The notes under the pieces are model-generated. The model was not told the origin of the DNA, ran no database searches, and saw only the letters and a program-made list of their open reading frames with translations. Positions 63,401-64,000 of a stretch of 64,000 bases of DNA are shown piece by piece. The stretch is from Candidatus Gastranaerophilales bacterium (GTDB taxonomy: Bacteria > Cyanobacteriota > Vampirovibrionia > Gastranaerophilales > Gastranaerophilaceae). Where the stretch lies: positions 55,352 through 119,351 of the forward strand of contig CANRMD010000001.1 of NCBI GenBank assembly GCA_947631645.1. Reading direction: 5' to 3'. Position numbers and translations under genes: made by a program. Numbering within the stretch: position 1 is the stretch's first letter; every line of letters starts with the position of its first letter.

Positions 63401-64000
63401 ATGTCAAAAAAGAAGAAAATTTTTATTGATTTACAACTAAGAAGCATCCAAAATAAGCTTAAATATGAAAAATCTAATGAAGGGCTTCTTAAAAATATTG
63501 AGAAAAAGGAAGAAAAACTTGATGAAAAAATCAATGGACGAAACAAAAATATAACAGAATACGTTAAGCAGGATATTTCGGAATCAATTTTTGATAAAAA
63601 AACAGAAAAAATTATGTCGGAAAAAAATCAAGAATTTGGTCCGATAAAACTTTCTGAAAAAGTTATTAATGAAAAAATTATAGAATCTGGTCCAACAAAA
63701 ATTTCCGAAAAAGTTATTAATGAAAAAATTATAGAATCTGGTCCAACAAAAATTTCCGAAAAAATTATTAATGAAAAAATTATAGAATCTGGTCCAACAA
63801 AAATTTCCGAAAAACTTCTTAAAGAAAAACAGAAAGAAACCATTAAACCTAAACTTTCCGAAAAACTTCTTAAAGAAAAACAGAAAGAAACCATTAAACC
63901 TAAACTTTCTGAAAAACTTCTTCAAGAAAAACAGAAAGAAACCATTAAACCTAAACTTTCTGAAAAACTTCTTCAAGAAAAACAGAAAGAAACCATTAAA
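63401..64000 (+). CDS. Lys/Glu-rich tandem-repeat protein (partial), candidate modified-peptide precursor
   Basis: ATG at 63401 behind GAGG; the frame is open for all 200 codons to the window edge. It has an N-terminal charged segment (about 1-65; KKKKIFIDLQLRSIQNKL near the start), then units of 17 residues. The product has no signal peptide, no cysteine and few hydrophobic residues besides Ile/Leu. It follows the metallopeptidase gene by 63 bases and should be in the same operon. Either a multi-core precursor peptide modified by the ATP-grasp proteins or a fibrous/coiled-coil protein. Total length unknown. Confidence 0.75.
   Translation, partial: MSKKKKIFIDLQLRSIQNKLKYEKSNEGLLKNIEKKEEKLDEKINGRNKNITEYVKQDISESIFDKKTEKIMSEKNQEFGPIKLSEKVINEKIIESGPTKISEKVINEKIIESGPTKISEKIINEKIIESGPTKISEKLLKEKQKETIKPKLSEKLLKEKQKETIKPKLSEKLLQEKQKETIKPKLSEKLLQEKQKETIK
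63596..64000 (+). repeat. tandem 51-bp coding repeats (17-residue units)
   Basis: A degenerate unit at 63596-63646 precedes six full units from 63647 and a seventh cut by the edge. Two subtypes occur: KISEKVINEKIIESGPT (first three, one starting KL) and KLSEKLLKEKQKETIKP (later, with N/K/Q at position 8). All keep K1, S3, E4, K5, E9, K10, E13 and S/T14. Neighbouring copies are nearly identical in DNA, which indicates recent duplication or copy-number change. Confidence 0.9.

Noticed and set aside
63584..63976. Minus-strand ORFs rich in Phe/Arg repeats (130 and 88 residues).
   Set aside because: They are the mirror image of the 51-bp coding repeats; no SD, and the plus-strand frame is longer, has an SD and follows an operon.
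63647..64000. CRISPR-like array suggested by regular 51-bp repeats.
   Set aside because: Repeats are contiguous with no unique spacers, are in frame and encode a 17-residue unit; no cas genes are present.
57401..64000. Integrative element with the tyrosine recombinase as integrase of the island.
   Set aside because: The enzyme lacks the core-binding domain of typical integrases, abuts inverted (not direct) sites, and no att direct repeat of the tRNA end is visible; an invertase role fits better.
1..64000. Insertion sequences, transposases or prophage genes.
   Set aside because: No transposase motif, phage structural gene or terminal repeat pair was seen on either strand.

Overview
The window is AT-rich (about 30% G+C by eye) and densely coded on both strands. 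It carries Gram-negative envelope genes: a TolC-type channel, an outer-membrane-barrel candidate, an MsbA-type flippase, and murC/murB/ddl/ftsQ. TTG and GTG starts are common and SD sequences are mostly good. Together with several lineage-restricted proteins, this best fits an uncultured host-associated bacterium of the Gastranaerophilales/Melainabacteria (Vampirovibrionia) type. That assignment is inference, not proof. No gene-free stretch exceeds about 300 bases; the longest (44744-45038) is filled by the SRP RNA gene.

Layout. 1-25 kb: a TPR-like fragment, a membrane-anchored glycogen-synthase-like protein, an envelope/glycan operon (ABC flippase, UDP-xylose synthase-like enzyme, barrel, TPR, small membrane protein), a RelA/SpoT-like protein, a lone SIS isomerase and a TolC-like protein, glycosyltransferases, recG with a CHASE2-cyclase, a polytopic protein with an SGNH protein, and pheT. 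25-37 kb: a small Cys-rich protein, a dicarboxylate symporter, murC-murB-ddl-ftsQ, then a truncated spc operon (rpsE-rpmD-rplO-secY), adk-map, a DUF151 nuclease, a DUF1858 protein and rplI. 37-45 kb: a structured leader with two micro-ORFs ahead of a membrane protein, three tandem radical SAM paralogues plus a D-lactate-dehydrogenase-like enzyme, a Bax-inhibitor-family protein, enolase, and a large Alu-type SRP RNA. 45-57 kb: TPR, nnrD, trmL, pgsA, an oxidoreductase, a 5'-nucleotidase-like protein, thiL, then pgi, a wecG/tagA-type glycosyltransferase, a split transketolase and ftsEX, ending in tRNA-Ser(GCU).

The last 6.6 kb, after the tRNA, looks accessory and holds the two most notable systems. 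(1) A candidate phase-variation locus (57471-60162): two promoter-sized segments, each flanked by inverted recombinase-type sites, lie upstream of a LicD-family gene and a methyltransferase gene that converge on each other; a small tyrosine recombinase sits beside the second switch. All four sites share 13-bp-type arms, but the 6-bp spacer is identical only within each pair, so each segment should invert independently. A G10 tract lies just outside the first. (2) A candidate peptide-modification operon (60391 to beyond 64000): a catalytically degenerate ATP-grasp protein, an intact ATP-grasp ligase of the graspetide-maturase style, an HExxH metallopeptidase, and a Lys/Glu/Ser/Thr-rich protein of tandem 17-residue repeats that runs off the window. 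I read this as a possible new multi-core graspetide-like RiPP, by inference.
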